Source: Lentzea aerocolonigenes (GTDB taxonomy: Bacteria; Actinomycetota; Actinomycetes; Mycobacteriales; Pseudonocardiaceae). From it: a DNA stretch of 64,000 nt. The notes under the pieces are model-generated. The model did not search any database, was not told where the DNA came from, and saw nothing but the letters and a program-made list of their open reading frames with translations. The stretch covers positions 1-64,000 of the forward strand of contig NZ_BBOJ01000008.1 of NCBI RefSeq assembly GCF_000974445.1, given 5' to 3'. This document shows positions 44,101 through 51,814 of the stretch, piece by piece (the first letter of the stretch is position 1; each line of letters starts with the position of its first letter). The position numbers were made by a program, and so were the translations under genes.

Positions 44101-45103
44101 CCCGCAGCGCTTCGTCTCGGGCCCGCAGACGCGCCGCGTGCTGTTCGAGCTGGTTGAGCTGCGCTTCGGCCGCGTCGAGTGCTCGCTGTGCCTGCGCGTG
44201 TGCTTCTTGCGCCGCCGTGAGCTCGCGGTTGACGCGTTCGTAGTTGGACTGCGCGTTGCGTGGCTGCCCCGCGCGCCTGCGTGACGCCACCCGTGCATAG
44301 CACTGGTAGTGGCCGAGAAAGGACTCCGCCGCGTCACGTGCCTCGGTCATGGCGGCGAGGGCGTCGCGGTCCTCCTCCAGGCTGCGGAAGGCCTCCGCGA
44401 CGTCGGCGATGACGGCCTGGTCCAGGGGCGGAAGGGCCTCAGTCAGCGCGTTGGACAGCGCCTTCTCGTTGGGGCGCTTGGACAACTGCGGTGCGCGCAG
44501 GTTGATCAGCAGGTCGACGAGAGCGGCGTAACGCTGCTCACCGAGTCCGAACAGTGCCTCGTCCACCGCACGCCGGTAGTCACGGGCCTTGTCGTAGACC
44601 GTGCCGTGCTCACCGAGCGCGTCGGCGAGCCGATCCCGTGCGAGCGCGGTGGTCGTGGCGTCGACCAACGAGAGATCCTGCCCGATCCGTTGGTGGGTGA
44701 CGAAGAACCAGTGCCTCGCGATGCCGCGGCCGGACACCGCCTTCAGCCCGCACCCGATCGTGCGGTACTCCGCCGTGCCGTCGTCGTCGAGCCGGCCGAA
44801 CTCCAGCCAGGTGTAGCCGAGCCGCTCCGGGTGCGGGTGCGCGCCGCCGAGCAGGAGGTTCCACTCCATCCGCTTCTTCGGGTCGGCGTCCGGTTCCACG
44901 CGATGGGGTGACAGTTCGCCGTCCAGCAGGAACGGCAGCATGAGCGCGAGCACCTTGGACTTGCCGGTGCCGTTGTTGCCGCGCAGCAACAAGCGTCCGT
45001 CGCGGAACCGGAACTCTTCCTGGTCGTAGTAGAAGAGGTCGACCAGCCCGGCCCGCAGTGGTTGCCAGCGTTCGCGCGAGGGAAGGGGCAGCACGTCGGT
45101 CAC
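41156..45103 (-). CDS. jetC: Wadjet JetC2: SMC/MukB-like ATPase (TIGR02680 family)
   Basis: A 1,315-residue SMC-like ATPase, paralogous to JetC1. Walker A is GNNGTGKS (42-49), preceded by RWQPLRAGLVDLFYYDQEEF; extended Ala/Glu/Arg-rich coiled coils surround a central domain (GAPLWQLIDFSDELSADERAG). The C-terminal head has ASGGE (1205-1209; Leu of the usual LSGGE is Ala) and Walker B LVTLDE (1237-1242) then AFAGVD. Domain order matches JetC1 but residues differ widely outside the motifs. GTG 45103 overlaps the jetB2 stop. It is directly followed by jetD, the normal type II order. Confidence 0.93.
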   Translation of the reverse strand: MTDVLPLPSRERWQPLRAGLVDLFYYDQEEFRFRDGRLLLRGNNGTGKSKVLALMLPFLLDGELSPHRVEPDADPKKRMEWNLLLGGAHPHPERLGYTWLEFGRLDDDGTAEYRTIGCGLKAVSGRGIARHWFFVTHQRIGQDLSLVDATTTALARDRLADALGEHGTVYDKARDYRRAVDEALFGLGEQRYAALVDLLINLRAPQLSKRPNEKALSNALTEALPPLDQAVIADVAEAFRSLEEDRDALAAMTEARDAAESFLGHYQCYARVASRRRAGQPRNAQSNYERVNRELTAAQEAHAQAQRALDAAEAQLNQLEQHAARLRARDEALRASPEMRSARELERVALEAQRLRREAGRLAGEATKAAETVGYRTRLASDAAASLQEAAEALEGCRAAATEAAQAALLDEAVLTDRTEADRAAERQHRAVRHVGGLITSVEQAKAKLEQARQRVDELAAEADAVAQRRAEAAEAVEEQGRALVAAAHRHLASTVELRAEVPAELELWVETLDGPNPVKTPVDAAGHAASAALADAEAGTRTREAAARLRGTGLSEEITKLEAGEDSLPPVPHTRRARRDGRPGAPLWQLIDFSDELSADERAGLEAALEGAGLLDAWVTPDGELISPDTEDVFLRAAEAEPANLTSVLRADDQVSAILATIGVGGGRNWVDLTGRFRIGVLEGAWRKPAAEFIGRSAREAARLARLAELRAELLAVQEELATIAAEQRTVRERRAILAAEIAACPDDTALRKAHAAVHAIDGEQHRLAERWRVAEEKRAETHTAFGATERRLAEEAAEVGLPATRGELEAVSEALARYRVAVAALWPARRRHSDAIRDDERARGELVSATEDHISRQEQSAEAAVASEAAAEHHETLAATVGSAVAELQRQLAEVAEAMRQCGDDRKAADGRRTEALTSRGKAEGQLDTLGAQLDEATANRAEAAEALRRFATTGLLAVALPGLTTPDPATSWAPDPTVRLARTIDRELAEQADDDQTWERVQRKVNDELKTLMDTLSRHGNSATARLLDDGIVVDVLFQGRATSTPELTDALRVEVADRSRILDEREREILENHLVNEVASTLQELISAADEQVARMNAELDGRPTSTGMRLRLRWLPVEDGPAGLATARERLLRQTSDAWSDEDRSAVGEFLQAEIANVRARNAAGTWLEHLTEALDYRKWHRFVIQRHQNGQWRTAIGPASGGERVLTASVPLFAAASSHYASAGNPHAPRLVTLDEAFAGVDDDSRAKCMGLLAAFDLDVVMTSEREWGCYPEVPGLAIAQLSRTDDIPAVLVTPWEWTGHRRIRVAAG

Positions 45104-46263
45104 CTCGTGGTGGTGATGGTCGGTTCGGCGAGGGCGTAGCGGGCGAGCGCCGGTCGGGCACGAACCCGGTCGTGGTCCCGGGTCACCAGGTGCAGCGCCA
45201 CGAGGCGGGTGAGAGCCTGCTCGACCAACTCGTCCTCGGAACCTGGTTCGGTGGCGTTGCGGCGCCAGTACGACTTGTGTTCCCGTGCCAGCACACGCAC
45301 CCGTTCGTGGAGGTCTTCGATGCGCACTTCCACTTGTGCGGCAAGGTGTTCGGCGACGAGCAGCGTGACGTGTCCCTCCGTCCCGCTCTCGGGCATGCGC
45401 ACGTCGGTGAGATCGTCCGCGGGGTCGATCATCGCGATGCCCTCGGCGCGGACCTCGGCGACCAGGCCGGTGAGTTCGCTGACCTGCCTGGTGAGCGCGG
45501 CACGCTGACGTGTCAGGTAGGCCAGCTCGTCTTCGCTCAATTCGTCGTAGTAGAGCACCGGCTCGTCCAGCAGCTGCCGGGTCAGCCGGTGACGGATCGC
45601 GCGGTTGCGCAGCTCGTCGCTGTCCGGCACGACGTCCGCGGACAGCTCGGTGAAATCGAGTTCGTCCATTGTGGACGGTCCGCGCCGGGTCGCCAGCATC
45701 GTGGCCAGCACCCGCCGTTCCACGTCGTACAGCACGTCACCGGTGTCCCGCACGAACGCGTCTTCCTCACCCGCGACCTTGCTCAGCACACCGAGGTCGA
45801 GCAGCAGCCGGACCACGGCCACCAGGTCCGAGCGTTCCTCCCGGCCGGTGAGCGTGAAGTCGATCCCCAGCTCCGGATCGGCAGCCCCCATGACCACCTG
45901 CCCTGCGAGCCGGCCCAGCGTGATCTGCGCGTCCGCCCGTTCGAGCGACGCCAACGCCAGACAGGTCAACACGTACCGCCGGCGGGTGAACGGCAGTTTC
46001 GACCGCGTGTCCCGCGCGGGATGGCTGGGGTCGTCCGTGGTCGCGGCGATCTTCACCAGCCGCGCCACCTCGCTGTCGACGACCAGCCGCCAGCCGGTGT
46101 TGAGGTCGAACCACGCGCGCAGTTCCGTCTCGTGCTTGCGGACCAGTCGATACTCCTCCGCCTGCGCGCTCGCCCGCAGCAACGGCCGCCGCAGCAACGC
46201 CCGCGCCGCTCTTCGCCGGTCGTCGGCCTGTGACGCGGTGAGGGTGTCCGACAACCGGCTCAC
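45100..46263 (-). CDS. jetB: Wadjet JetB2: MukE-like kite subunit (DUF2398/TIGR02678)
   Basis: A 387-residue DUF2398 protein. Blocks shared with JetB1 are RRRAARALLRRPLLRA, KLPFTRRRYVLTCLALASLERAD, RSDLVAVVRLLLDLGVLSK, and RLTRQLLDEPVLYYDELSEDELAYLTRQR. It is the predicted kite partner of JetA2/JetC2. The start is taken as GTG 46263, which gives the 4-nt GTGA overlap with jetA2 seen at the other junctions; GTG 46272 is an alternative. Confidence 0.9.
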   Translation of the reverse strand: MSRLSDTLTASQADDRRRAARALLRRPLLRASAQAEEYRLVRKHETELRAWFDLNTGWRLVVDSEVARLVKIAATTDDPSHPARDTRSKLPFTRRRYVLTCLALASLERADAQITLGRLAGQVVMGAADPELGIDFTLTGREERSDLVAVVRLLLDLGVLSKVAGEEDAFVRDTGDVLYDVERRVLATMLATRRGPSTMDELDFTELSADVVPDSDELRNRAIRHRLTRQLLDEPVLYYDELSEDELAYLTRQRAALTRQVSELTGLVAEVRAEGIAMIDPADDLTDVRMPESGTEGHVTLLVAEHLAAQVEVRIEDLHERVRVLAREHKSYWRRNATEPGSEDELVEQALTRLVALHLVTRDHDRVRARPALARYALAEPTITTTR

Positions 46264-47774
46264 GCCGACCACTCCTCGGGTTCGGCCGCGGTCAGGTCGA
46301 CGATCTCGATGACGTGGTCGGGCCCGCGGAACGTTCCGGCCGGCGTGTGGATCTCCGCGAAGCCTTCGTCGAGTGCGGTCAACCTGATCTCCAGCGTGCC
46401 GTCGGACGTGGCCGTGGAAACGTGTCTTTGACGCGGTCCGCGAGCGGCCAAGGCGTCCCCGAGCAAGCCCAGGAACAAGGAGAACTCGGCCGGCTCGAGC
46501 GTCCCGACCTCGCTGAGCCTCGTCGGCCGGTGCGTCACCAGCCGCTTGCGCGCCAGCTCGGTCTCCTCAGCCTGCCGCGCCGCCCGTTCCGCCAGGATCC
46601 TGCGCTGGTCGGACCGGTCGACGATCCGGTTGGGCTTGCCGCGCCGCTCGTAGCTGCCCGTCTTGCGCAGTTGCGGGCTGATCAGCAACGGCGGCGCGTC
46701 GTACCAGGGCGTACTCGGCGCGACGGGCTGCTCCTCCCGTTCGGCCAGCGTGTCGGCGTCGACCGTGAGATGACGCGCCGACGACAACCCGAAAGCCGTC
46801 CGCCACAACCGATGCATCGTGGCCTCGTCCGGCGCCTGCGCGAACCACCGCGCCAGCGTGCGGAAGTCCGCCGACCGGTCCGACCGCCCCGCGCGCCGTT
46901 CGTTGAGCGCCGACACCACCTGCAACAGCGCCGGAATCGCCGCCCGCGCCCGAGCCCGGAGCAGCTTCGCCTGACTGGGATGCTGCGGCTCGCTGACGAA
47001 CCACTGCCGCAACCCGAGCCAGCGTTCCCGCCACAACGCCAGCCCTCGTTCGAACTCTTCTTCGCGCCCCTGCTCCTCGCCTGGCGCCGCGTCCTCGGCC
47101 TCCCGCGCCGCGGCCATCACCAGCAGTGGCTCGGCGTCGTCGATCTCCGTGACGAGACCGGCGATCTCCGCCCCCGTGGTCACCAGGTCCTTGATGAACC
47201 GTTCGAGGTAGTCGATCAGCTGGTCCTTGTAGGCCCGGAACGCGTCGACGTCCACGTCGTGCAGGTCGATCGACCGCTGCAACGACCCCATGAACGCCTG
47301 CGCGTTGTCCGCGAGATCCGTGAACCGGCCCACCAGCCCCCGCAACAGCAGGTGCACCTTGGCCGGATCGGGCTCCTCCTGCCTGGCCAGCTCCAGCAGA
47401 GCCCGCAGCTGCGTGACGATGTCCGTGAGCGCGACGGCCTGCAGCGCACCCCGCCGACCGAGCGCCTCGTCGTACGTCTGCAGCGCCTGCTCAGCCGCCT
47501 CACCCGCCGCCGTCAGCTGGTAGAGGAAGCGAGCCCGGTGGAAGTCCTCCACCGACGTGACGCGGCTGGTGTCCGGGTCGGCGCGCAGGTTGCCCCAGTC
47601 CTTCAGCCTGCCGAGCGCGTCCGTTAACGCCGCGAGGTCCGCGTCCAGCTCCAGGTCCTCGGGCCGAAGGTGCACGACGAACCGCCGCTTGGCACGCACG
47701 AACTCCCCCATCACGGCGCGATAGAGGTCGACGTTCGGTGCAGTCAGGTGCGCGAACGGCTGATAGTCCGGCAT
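46260..47774 (-). CDS. jetA: Wadjet JetA2: MukF-like kleisin subunit (DUF2397/TIGR02677)
   Basis: A 504-residue DUF2397 protein and first gene of the seven-gene Wadjet operon. ATG 47774 begins MPDYQPFAHLTAPNVDLYRAVM, the usual start of this family. Later blocks are ALTDALGRLKDWGNLRADPD, FRTLARWFAQAPDEATMHRLWRTAFGLSSARH and LEPAEFSLFLGLLGDALAARG, aligned with JetA1. An acidic insert (GEEQGREEEFERGL, near 290) is absent from JetA1. The predicted transcript starts at the ATG itself because the -10 box ends 7 nt before it, so this mRNA is probably leaderless. Confidence 0.92.
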   Translation of the reverse strand: MPDYQPFAHLTAPNVDLYRAVMGEFVRAKRRFVVHLRPEDLELDADLAALTDALGRLKDWGNLRADPDTSRVTSVEDFHRARFLYQLTAAGEAAEQALQTYDEALGRRGALQAVALTDIVTQLRALLELARQEEPDPAKVHLLLRGLVGRFTDLADNAQAFMGSLQRSIDLHDVDVDAFRAYKDQLIDYLERFIKDLVTTGAEIAGLVTEIDDAEPLLVMAAAREAEDAAPGEEQGREEEFERGLALWRERWLGLRQWFVSEPQHPSQAKLLRARARAAIPALLQVVSALNERRAGRSDRSADFRTLARWFAQAPDEATMHRLWRTAFGLSSARHLTVDADTLAEREEQPVAPSTPWYDAPPLLISPQLRKTGSYERRGKPNRIVDRSDQRRILAERAARQAEETELARKRLVTHRPTRLSEVGTLEPAEFSLFLGLLGDALAARGPRQRHVSTATSDGTLEIRLTALDEGFAEIHTPAGTFRGPDHVIEIVDLTAAEPEEWSA

Positions 47775-47781
47775 GCGGGTC

Positions 47782-47804
47782 AGTCTGCCAGGAGGGTCTG
47801 ACAG
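47782..47804 (-). promoter_or_regulatory. PafBC-like promoter of the Wadjet operon
   Basis: Minus strand: CTGTCAGAC (47804-47796), eight bases, CAGACT (47787-47782), then 7 nt to the jetA2 ATG. TGTCAG and the N8 spacing match the RecA/LexA-independent damage promoter; the -10 is imperfect (CAGACT for TAnnnT). The same TGTCAG/GTCAG box followed at the same spacing by TAACGT occurs at 13022-13044 and 23477-23498. Confidence 0.45.
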
Positions 47805-48042
47805 TTTCGGAACCGAACGGCGGTCAGCCGCGCAGATACGTCGTGACCCGCTCGCTCGCCGGCGTGATGCTCGGATGTCGATGTTCGGCTGAGCAGGTCG
47901 ACGTGACGACCTGCTCCGGTCATCGCTGGAACTCGGGAGCGAGCTTGTCTCTCGGCTGGGTGGCGGTGGCTGACCGGCGGTTGCGGTACAGGAGGTAGGT
48001 TCCGACTGCGGCCGCGCCCGGGATGCCTGGAAGGCGAAGCCT

Positions 48043-48147
48043 GTGCCCGAAGACAAACCGATCAAGGACATGACCATGGCCGAACTCCTGGCCAACCAGG
48101 TCGACCTGGAACCGGTCGAGCAGGCACAACGCGCCGAAGAGGACTGA
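48043..48147 (+). CDS. 34-residue ORF or gene remnant
   Basis: GTG at 48043 with GGAAGG 8 nt upstream opens a 34-residue frame (MPEDKPIKDMTMAELLANQV... ending AQRAEED). It is acidic, helical and free of low complexity, so it could be a small protein or the C-terminal remnant of a longer gene: the frame is open upstream of the GTG. It ends directly at the EspG stop on the other strand. No family recognised; the minus-strand alternative here looks like a membrane-protein fragment. Confidence 0.3.
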   Translation: MPEDKPIKDMTMAELLANQVDLEPVEQAQRAEED

Positions 48148-48930
48148 TCAGCTGGTGCGGCTGAGCAGTTCGGTGACGGCGTGCGTGAGCCGTCCGTGGT
48201 CGGCCGGGGCCAGCGTGGACCACTGGCGTCCGTCGCCCGAGGCGCGGCGGGTGAACTGCCAGCGGCCGTCCGGGGTGTCGTAGAACGACACGGCATACGA
48301 CCCACGGCGACGAGGGCCGAGTCCGCTGTGCTGGCGCTCGCGGCAGGCTGCGCCGAACTGGCCCATGCGCACCACGTTACCCAGCACCGAGGCGACCAGA
48401 CGGGCGTCGGGTCGCGGAATCCGGGCGTCGACGAGCAAGCTTTCCAAGCGGCTGGAGGACTCGCCCGCCCGTGCGGCGGCTTGGTCGAGCACTTCGGCCG
48501 GGAAGCTGACGGACCGGGCTCGCGGCGTCGCGTGCTCCGGCAACAGTGTCACGACAGACCGGGGCAGCGCGCTCTCGTCGATCTGCTGCAGAGTGAACTC
48601 GTCGGCGGTGAGCACCGCGAGCACCGCGTACCGGCCGGCTCCGGCGGCGAGCGCGCGTACCCGTGGCCCGTTGGGATCAAGCCGTAGCCGGGCGTCGACC
48701 TCCCGTTCGGGCCGGGCCAGCATGCGCAGCCAGCCGGCCAGCGCGCCGTCCAGTTCGCCGCGGTCGGTGTAGCCCCTGTCCTCCAACGACTCCCACGCCA
48801 CGCGGTGCAGCGACCTGCGTTCGTCGAGCGAGTCGCCGTGGCTGTTGATGGCCAGGATGGTGGGGAACTCGCCGAGCTCGAGGCGCTCCCAGCACAGGTC
48901 GAACTCCAGCCGGGACAACCGGTATCTCAC
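48148..48930 (-). CDS. EspG-family ESX secretion-associated protein
   Basis: A 260-residue EspG-like chaperone. VRYRLSRLEFDLCWERLELGEFPTIL at the N-terminus, the central YAVLAVLTADEFTLQQI, and GRWQFTRRASGDGRQWSTLAPADHGRL near the end are the family's usual blocks. In ESX systems EspG binds PPE proteins in the cytosol and keeps them soluble for export. The GTG start at 48930 overlaps the preceding PPE-like gene's stop (GTGA), consistent with its chaperone role for that product. Confidence 0.9.
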   Translation of the reverse strand: MRYRLSRLEFDLCWERLELGEFPTILAINSHGDSLDERRSLHRVAWESLEDRGYTDRGELDGALAGWLRMLARPEREVDARLRLDPNGPRVRALAAGAGRYAVLAVLTADEFTLQQIDESALPRSVVTLLPEHATPRARSVSFPAEVLDQAAARAGESSSRLESLLVDARIPRPDARLVASVLGNVVRMGQFGAACRERQHSGLGPRRRGSYAVSFYDTPDGRWQFTRRASGDGRQWSTLAPADHGRLTHAVTELLSRTS

Positions 48931-50153
48931 TGCTGGTCGTCTCCGATCACCGGCGGTGCCACCGTCGGGAAGGTGCCCTCGCCCCACACGTCGTCGAGTT
49001 CTTCCAGGTACGGCGCGGACTTGTGCTCCTTGTCCTCCTCGTCCTGGCCACGCTGTGGCGCACCCGCCATGCCCATACCTGGCGTTCCGGCCGCACCCCG
49101 CGAACCCGCCGCCGCACCCTGCCCGCTGCGGCCGGTCTGCGCCGCCTCGCCGAACGCACCGACCCCGGCCGCGAGGCCGCGGCCCAGCTGTCCGGGTTGC
49201 TGACTGGTCACTCCGCTGCCGGGCCGTGGGGTGCCCACGCCGGAGCTGCTGCCGCGCGAGCTGGTGCCCCCGACCGGAACCGAACCCTGCGGCGGTCGCA
49301 TCGTCGGCGGAAGAGGGCCGCCGGTCGGCGGTTGCGGGTTCGGTGTTGGCTGCAAGCCGGGTGGTGGCACCGGTTGTGGCGTCGGGCGCGGCAGCGTGTC
49401 GGCGGGCGGCTGATAGTTCGAGGAGCCCGTCGTGTCGTTGTTGTTGCCTTGCAACACCGGCGGCGGCGTGACGGTCTGCTGTTGTTGCTGCTGTTGCTGG
49501 GGCGGCGTGAACTGCTCGCCGGTCGACGTGGAGTGTTGCTGCGAGCTCCACTGCTGGGAGTGTTGAGTCTGCGAGTTCGACGGCTGCTGGATCGGGGTCT
49601 CCGCAACCTGAGCGGTCACCTGCGGCGGTGGCACGAACATGCCGATGCTCGTCACCGAGGACGAGGCGCCGTCGCGGTAGGTCTTCATCACCCGCACGGC
49701 CTCGCGCTTGGCCTCGTTGGCCTTCTGCTCTTCGATGTCCTGGTCGGTCTGCCCGCCGACCAGATGCGTCATCCCTGCCGGAATGCCGAAGTAGTCGTCG
49801 TTCGCGGTCGAGGACACCTGCACTGGCGGCGGCATCCCGTTCTTCGCGCCGTGGTAGAAGGACTGCTGGGCCTGGACTGAGTGGTGGGTCTCGGCCCCCG
49901 CCGCGCGAGCGTCTTCGGCGAACTGGGCCAGCGGAGCCATCGCACCGGAGAACGCCTCCCCGGCGGCGCCCACCCAGTCCACGCCCGCGTCCCGGTAGGC
50001 CGCCTCGATCTCGGCCTTCGCGTTCCCCATCACCGCACGAAAGCCGTTCCACGCGTCGTCCACGGCCTGAGCGAAGGACGCGCCGTCGTTGGTGTGAATC
50101 TTGTCGTACAGCTCCTGGTGCGACTTCGCATCGAAGTTGTAGTCGCCGATCAC
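48927..50153 (-). CDS. PPE-like ESX substrate with Pro/Gln-rich tail
   Basis: A 408-residue protein. Residues 1-175 are helical with AFAQAVDDAWNGFRAVM-type and DWVGAAGEAFSGAM segments of a WXG/PPE-like helical hairpin. Residues about 180-370 are low complexity: Gln/Ser-rich, then a poly-Gln run, then Pro-rich (QPPADTLPRPTPQPVPPPG) and Gly-rich. The acidic C-terminus is EEDKEHKSAPYLEELDDVWGEG. This architecture is common for ESX-exported proteins in Pseudonocardiaceae. The GTG at 50153 starts the gene 17 nt downstream of the lipoprotein stop. Probably exported or surface-associated; the function is unknown. Confidence 0.85.
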   Translation of the reverse strand: MIGDYNFDAKSHQELYDKIHTNDGASFAQAVDDAWNGFRAVMGNAKAEIEAAYRDAGVDWVGAAGEAFSGAMAPLAQFAEDARAAGAETHHSVQAQQSFYHGAKNGMPPPVQVSSTANDDYFGIPAGMTHLVGGQTDQDIEEQKANEAKREAVRVMKTYRDGASSSVTSIGMFVPPPQVTAQVAETPIQQPSNSQTQHSQQWSSQQHSTSTGEQFTPPQQQQQQQQTVTPPPVLQGNNNDTTGSSNYQPPADTLPRPTPQPVPPPGLQPTPNPQPPTGGPLPPTMRPPQGSVPVGGTSSRGSSSGVGTPRPGSGVTSQQPGQLGRGLAAGVGAFGEAAQTGRSGQGAAAGSRGAAGTPGMGMAGAPQRGQDEEDKEHKSAPYLEELDDVWGEGTFPTVAPPVIGDDQQ

Positions 50154-50170
50154 CGCGACCCCTCCCAGCC

Positions 50171-50746
50171 CTACTTCGCCAGGTTCTGCATGGCGGCTTC
50201 AGCCAGCTGCCGCGCCCCGTCGCACGGCTTCGGAAACCGGTCCCTGAAACTCGGGCTGACCGAGAAAGTCGCCAGCAGGTACTGACCGTCAGCCACATCG
50301 ACCATCACGTCACAACGATCTTGGTCGGACGGGGCGGTGACGGAGATCGCTGGGAATGTGGCGATCGGTGCGGTTTCCTCTGCTTGCCCGGTGCGCTTGC
50401 CGCTGGTCCACACCTCGATCCCCTCGCTGGTCACTGGGGCAAGTCGGCTATCGGCACCCGTGACGGTCCACGAGCAGTCCTTGGCCTTGAAAGCTGGAGC
50501 GTTTCCCGGCCGCCCAGCCTCGTCGATCTTGAGCGGTGGCAGCTGCTCTGCCGTCAGCAGCTGACAGGGGTCCTTGCCATCGAGCTTGATCTCCCGAGGG
50601 CGAGCCGATGGCGGCTTGGTGGAGGTCGACTCCGTGGTCGAGGTCGCGGTTACGGGGGTGGGAGTCCCGCTCCTGGAGTCGCTGCAAGCCGTGATGAACG
50701 TGAGCACGGTGACGCTGGCCAGCAGGGCGGGTGCAGATCGTCGCAT
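50171..50746 (-). CDS. DUF3558-type lipoprotein (left ESX module)
   Basis: A 191-residue lipoprotein. The signal ends at lipobox FITAC (Cys near 21), a Thr/Ser/Pro linker follows, then the DUF3558 core DPCQLLTAEQLPPLKID..., KDCSWTV and DRCDVMVDVADGQYLLATFS with paired cysteines. DUF3558 proteins are abundant surface lipoproteins of Pseudonocardiaceae and mycobacteria, often next to ESX-type genes. It is translated from ATG 50746, 5 nt after the WXG-like gene. Confidence 0.88.
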   Translation of the reverse strand: MRRSAPALLASVTVLTFITACSDSRSGTPTPVTATSTTESTSTKPPSARPREIKLDGKDPCQLLTAEQLPPLKIDEAGRPGNAPAFKAKDCSWTVTGADSRLAPVTSEGIEVWTSGKRTGQAEETAPIATFPAISVTAPSDQDRCDVMVDVADGQYLLATFSVSPSFRDRFPKPCDGARQLAEAAMQNLAK

Positions 50747-50751
50747 GGGGC

Positions 50752-51123
50752 TCAGACACCCCTGTTCTGCTGTTGCATCGCGGTGGTGTTGACATCCTCG
50801 GCCAGGTTGTAGGTCCTGGCTATCTTGCTCAGTTGGTCGATGGTGAGATCGAGTTGGTCCACGAACTGCTTGGTCACGTCAAGAGCCATGTCGGCGTTCT
50901 CCGCGAAGATCCTGGCAGCGTCGACAGATACCTCGTCTTGAGCCAGCGGCCTTGCACGGAGACTGTCACCCTCAAGCTTCAGGAAGTCCCGAACACTGTT
51001 GCGCACGGCCTCAAGGCGAGCCTTGAGGCTGAGCACCTTGCCGGGTTCGACACGCATGGTCACCGGACCGCCGGTGGACGGCCCGGAGCTTCCCCCGTCG
51101 GGCTTGGCTGCGTAGAACGGCAT
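50752..51123 (-). CDS. WXG100-like small helical protein (left ESX module)
   Basis: A 123-residue protein, ATG 51123 with GGGAGGAA upstream. The N-terminus PFYAAKPDGGSSGPSTGG is Gly/Ser/Pro-rich; the rest is a two-helix hairpin (LSLKARLEAVRNSVRDFLKLE, then ADMALDVTKQFVDQLDLTIDQLSKIARTY) of the size and style of ESX substrates, although no W-x-G is present. First gene of the left, minus-strand operon. Confidence 0.8.
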   Translation of the reverse strand: MPFYAAKPDGGSSGPSTGGPVTMRVEPGKVLSLKARLEAVRNSVRDFLKLEGDSLRARPLAQDEVSVDAARIFAENADMALDVTKQFVDQLDLTIDQLSKIARTYNLAEDVNTTAMQQQNRGV

Positions 51124-51449
51124 CGAGTTCCTCCCCTGAACCTGGATGCACGTGCTCAGCTCTCTTTGGCATCTAACGACCGCCACGCGGGGTAGTCAAC
51201 CCATCGACCACCAACGTGGAATAAAAACACACTAAGTGGTTATTCATGGAGATCCTCCAAGAGGCGTACCGCCGCGGTGGCCGGATTTCATGCCATGTCA
51301 GTTGGTCTCGATCTCTCTGGTTACTTCTAATGGGTGCGTGTCGCGGCTTCTCGGCTTTCGTGCCCGTACCGCTCACCACTCCGTGCTACCGTGACTGCGC
51401 GCAATCGTGCGAGTGCGGATTGCAATGCCAGTGAGGTCGGGAGGGGCTC
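51124..51449. other. divergent promoter region between the two ESX-type operons
   Basis: There are 326 bases with no convincing gene; the short plus-strand frame at 51246-51434 is Cys-rich and lacks a ribosome-binding site. The region 51205-51250 is clearly more AT-rich than its surroundings. It contains the promoter of the left operon and the GGGAGGGG ribosome-binding site of the right operon. Confidence 0.7.
51171..51199 (-). promoter_or_regulatory. predicted promoter of the left ESX-type operon
   Basis: Minus-strand -35 TTGACT (51199-51194), 17-nt spacer, -10 TTAGAT (51176-51171), about 45 nt upstream of the ATG at 51123. Consistent with a housekeeping sigma factor. Confidence 0.5.
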
Positions 51450-51797
51450 GTGGCTGGCTATCAGGTGGTTACCGCAGCAGTTCGCAAGGAAGCTGCCAAG
51501 TGGGACGAGTTCGCCGACGAAATAGGCCCTGTGCGCGATGCGATCGCCTCGATGACGTTGGATCCGCTGGCCTTCTTCGTGCTGGACGCGATCACATTCG
51601 CCACGATTCCGCTGAGGCTGCCGGCACCTCCGGAGGAGCTCGCGCGCTCGTACGAGGACATGCGCTCGTTCGTCGAGAAACTACTCGGCGAGGCACAAAC
51701 CGAGTTCGCCGAGATCGCCGGGGCGCTCGTCAAGATCGCCGACACGTACGAGCAGGCCGAGGCCGTCGTCGAGCTCGAACTCGACCAGGTCTACTGA
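51450..51797 (+). CDS. WXG100-like small helical protein (right ESX module)
   Basis: A 115-residue protein starting GTG 51450 behind GGGAGGGG. Two long helices (TAAVRKEAAKWDEFADEIGPVRDAIA and SYEDMRSFVEKLLGEAQTEFAEIAGALVKIADTYEQAE) flank a short hydrophobic turn, the size and layout of ESX/WXG100 family proteins such as the DUF2580/EspC-like group. First gene of the right operon; mirrors the small protein at 50752-51123. Confidence 0.82.
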   Translation: MAGYQVVTAAVRKEAAKWDEFADEIGPVRDAIASMTLDPLAFFVLDAITFATIPLRLPAPPEELARSYEDMRSFVEKLLGEAQTEFAEIAGALVKIADTYEQAEAVVELELDQVY

Positions 51798-51814
51798 GGG
51801 CAGCGGGAGTGGCC

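Noticed and set aside
33718..47774. Recent duplication or assembly artefact of the Wadjet genes
   Set aside because: The paired proteins are clearly different outside motifs and differ in length (JetC 1,260 and 1,315; JetA 466 and 504), so the two sets are separate genes.
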